DNA of 25,704 nt from Lysobacteraceae bacterium (GTDB lineage: Bacteria > Pseudomonadota > Gammaproteobacteria > Xanthomonadales > Xanthomonadaceae). The notes beneath the pieces were generated by a model, which was not told where the DNA came from, searched no databases, and worked only from the letters and a program-made list of their open reading frames with translations. The stretch is taken from NCBI GenBank assembly GCA_027483745.1, contig JAIXTZ010000257.1:1-25704 (forward strand), read 5' to 3'. Each line of letters begins with the position of its first letter. Within the stretch, counting starts at the first letter, position 1. Of the stretch, positions 25,132-25,704 are shown piece after piece. The position numbers were made by a program, and so were the translations under genes.

Positions 25132-25704
25132 TCAGCCCGCGGTGCGGCCCAGGTAAGCGGCGATGCCATCGAGGGTCATCTGGACCGATATCGCCACCAG
25201 CACCATGCCCATCAGTCGCTCCAGGGCGGTCAGCGCCCGGGGGCCGAGGAGGCGGTACAGCTTGGTGGCCGAGAACAGGATGGCCGCGGTGGCCGCCCAG
25301 GCGATCAGCAGGGCCAGGCTCCAGTCGAGCAGGCGGTCGGGGTCCTTGGAGCCCATCAGCATGACCGCCGCCATGCCCGAGGGGCCGGCCACGAGGGGCA
25401 CGGCCATGGGAACGATGAAGGGCTCGCCCTCCGGGGTATCGCCGAAGATGCCCTCCGGGGCCGGGAAGATCATCTTCAGGCCGATCAGGAACAGGATGAT
25501 GCCGCCGGCGATGCTGACCGATTCCTGCCGCAGGCTGATGAAGTCGAGGATGTAGCGGCCGCAGAACAGGAACAGGAACAGCACGCCGAGGGCGATCACC
25601 AGCTCGCGGGCCAGCACCCGGCGCCGGCGGTGCTCGGGCACCGGCTTCAGCAAGCTCAGGAAGACCGGGACGTTGCCCAACGGGTCGAGGATCAGGAACA
25701 GCAG
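25132..25704 (-). CDS. MarC/YhgN family membrane protein, N-terminus cut by window
   Basis: 190 codons of a MarC-family integral membrane protein; the true start lies beyond base 25704. The visible N-terminal part reads LLFLILDPLGNVPVFLSLL, which is the conserved first helix of the family. It is followed by LARELVIALGVLFLFLF, SVSIAGGIILFLIGLKMIFP, EPFIVPMAVPLVAGPSGMA and ALERLMGMVLVAISVQMTLDGI, giving six helices overall. The sequence is closest in pattern to E. coli YhgN. The function is unknown; despite the name, MarC proteins are not shown to give multiple antibiotic resistance. A TTG at 25680 is only an internal leucine. The gene runs in the same direction as the TonB receptor gene but is 250 bp upstream of it. 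Confidence 0.92.
   Translation of the reverse strand: MLFLILDPLGNVPVFLSLLKPVPEHRRRRVLARELVIALGVLFLFLFCGRYILDFISLRQESVSIAGGIILFLIGLKMIFPAPEGIFGDTPEGEPFIVPMAVPLVAGPSGMAAVMLMGSKDPDRLLDWSLALLIAWAATAAILFSATKLYRLLGPRALTALERLMGMVLVAISVQMTLDGIAAYLGRTAG

Overview
The window is 25.7 kb of GC-rich, densely coding bacterial chromosome. The best taxonomic fit is a gammaproteobacterium of the Xanthomonadales/Lysobacterales type. The reasons are the queA-tgt-yajC-secD-secF operon, trmJ divergent from suhB (the arrangement also seen in E. coli), RapA, a long Oar-like TonB-dependent receptor with a carboxypeptidase-regulatory N-terminal domain, and two elaborate c-di-GMP proteins. This is an inference from gene content; no marker such as rRNA is present. 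I see no tRNA, rRNA, CRISPR array, insertion sequence or prophage. Both end genes are cut by the window edges.

Layout, left to right. (1) 1-3078, + strand: the tail of an M13 metallopeptidase overlaps the start of rapA (RNA polymerase recycling ATPase). (2) 3130-4166, - strand: a rhomboid protease and an alkyltransferase-like (ATL) protein, convergent with rapA across a perfect hairpin. (3) 4200-6656, + strand: an unrecognised 135-aa protein, a possible 19-codon ORF overlapping the next start, a CNNM/CBS/CorC-HlyC membrane protein and an ExoD-family membrane protein. (4) 6691-10533, - strand: trmJ, a PhnD-like periplasmic binding protein and a membrane GGDEF-EAL protein. The last two overlap by a GTGA junction and look like a ligand-sensing c-di-GMP pair. 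(5) 10629-11462, + strand: suhB. (6) 11479-14766, - strand: a beta-propeller sensor diguanylate cyclase. (7) 14862-20351, - strand: queA-tgt-yajC-secD-secF, joining queuosine tRNA modification to the Sec accessory complex, with a TACAAT -10 element upstream of queA and a perfect 13-bp hairpin after secF. (8) 20509-21522, + strand: a zinc, probably NADP-dependent, cinnamyl-alcohol-type dehydrogenase. (9) 21597-24881, - strand: an Oar-like TonB-dependent receptor with a structured, repeat-rich upstream region. (10) 25132-25704, - strand: a MarC/YhgN family membrane protein, cut at its N-terminus.

Most genes are housekeeping. The parts most worth a second look are the PhnD-like/GGDEF-EAL pair, the propeller cyclase (which keeps an inhibitory I-site that the GGDEF-EAL protein lacks), the phased GATGAC and GACAGnnTAA repeats upstream of the TonB receptor, the unrecognised 135-aa protein, and several non-ATG starts that change N-termini. 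I found no clearly new multi-gene system. The very long ORFs opposite the real genes are side effects of high GC content.
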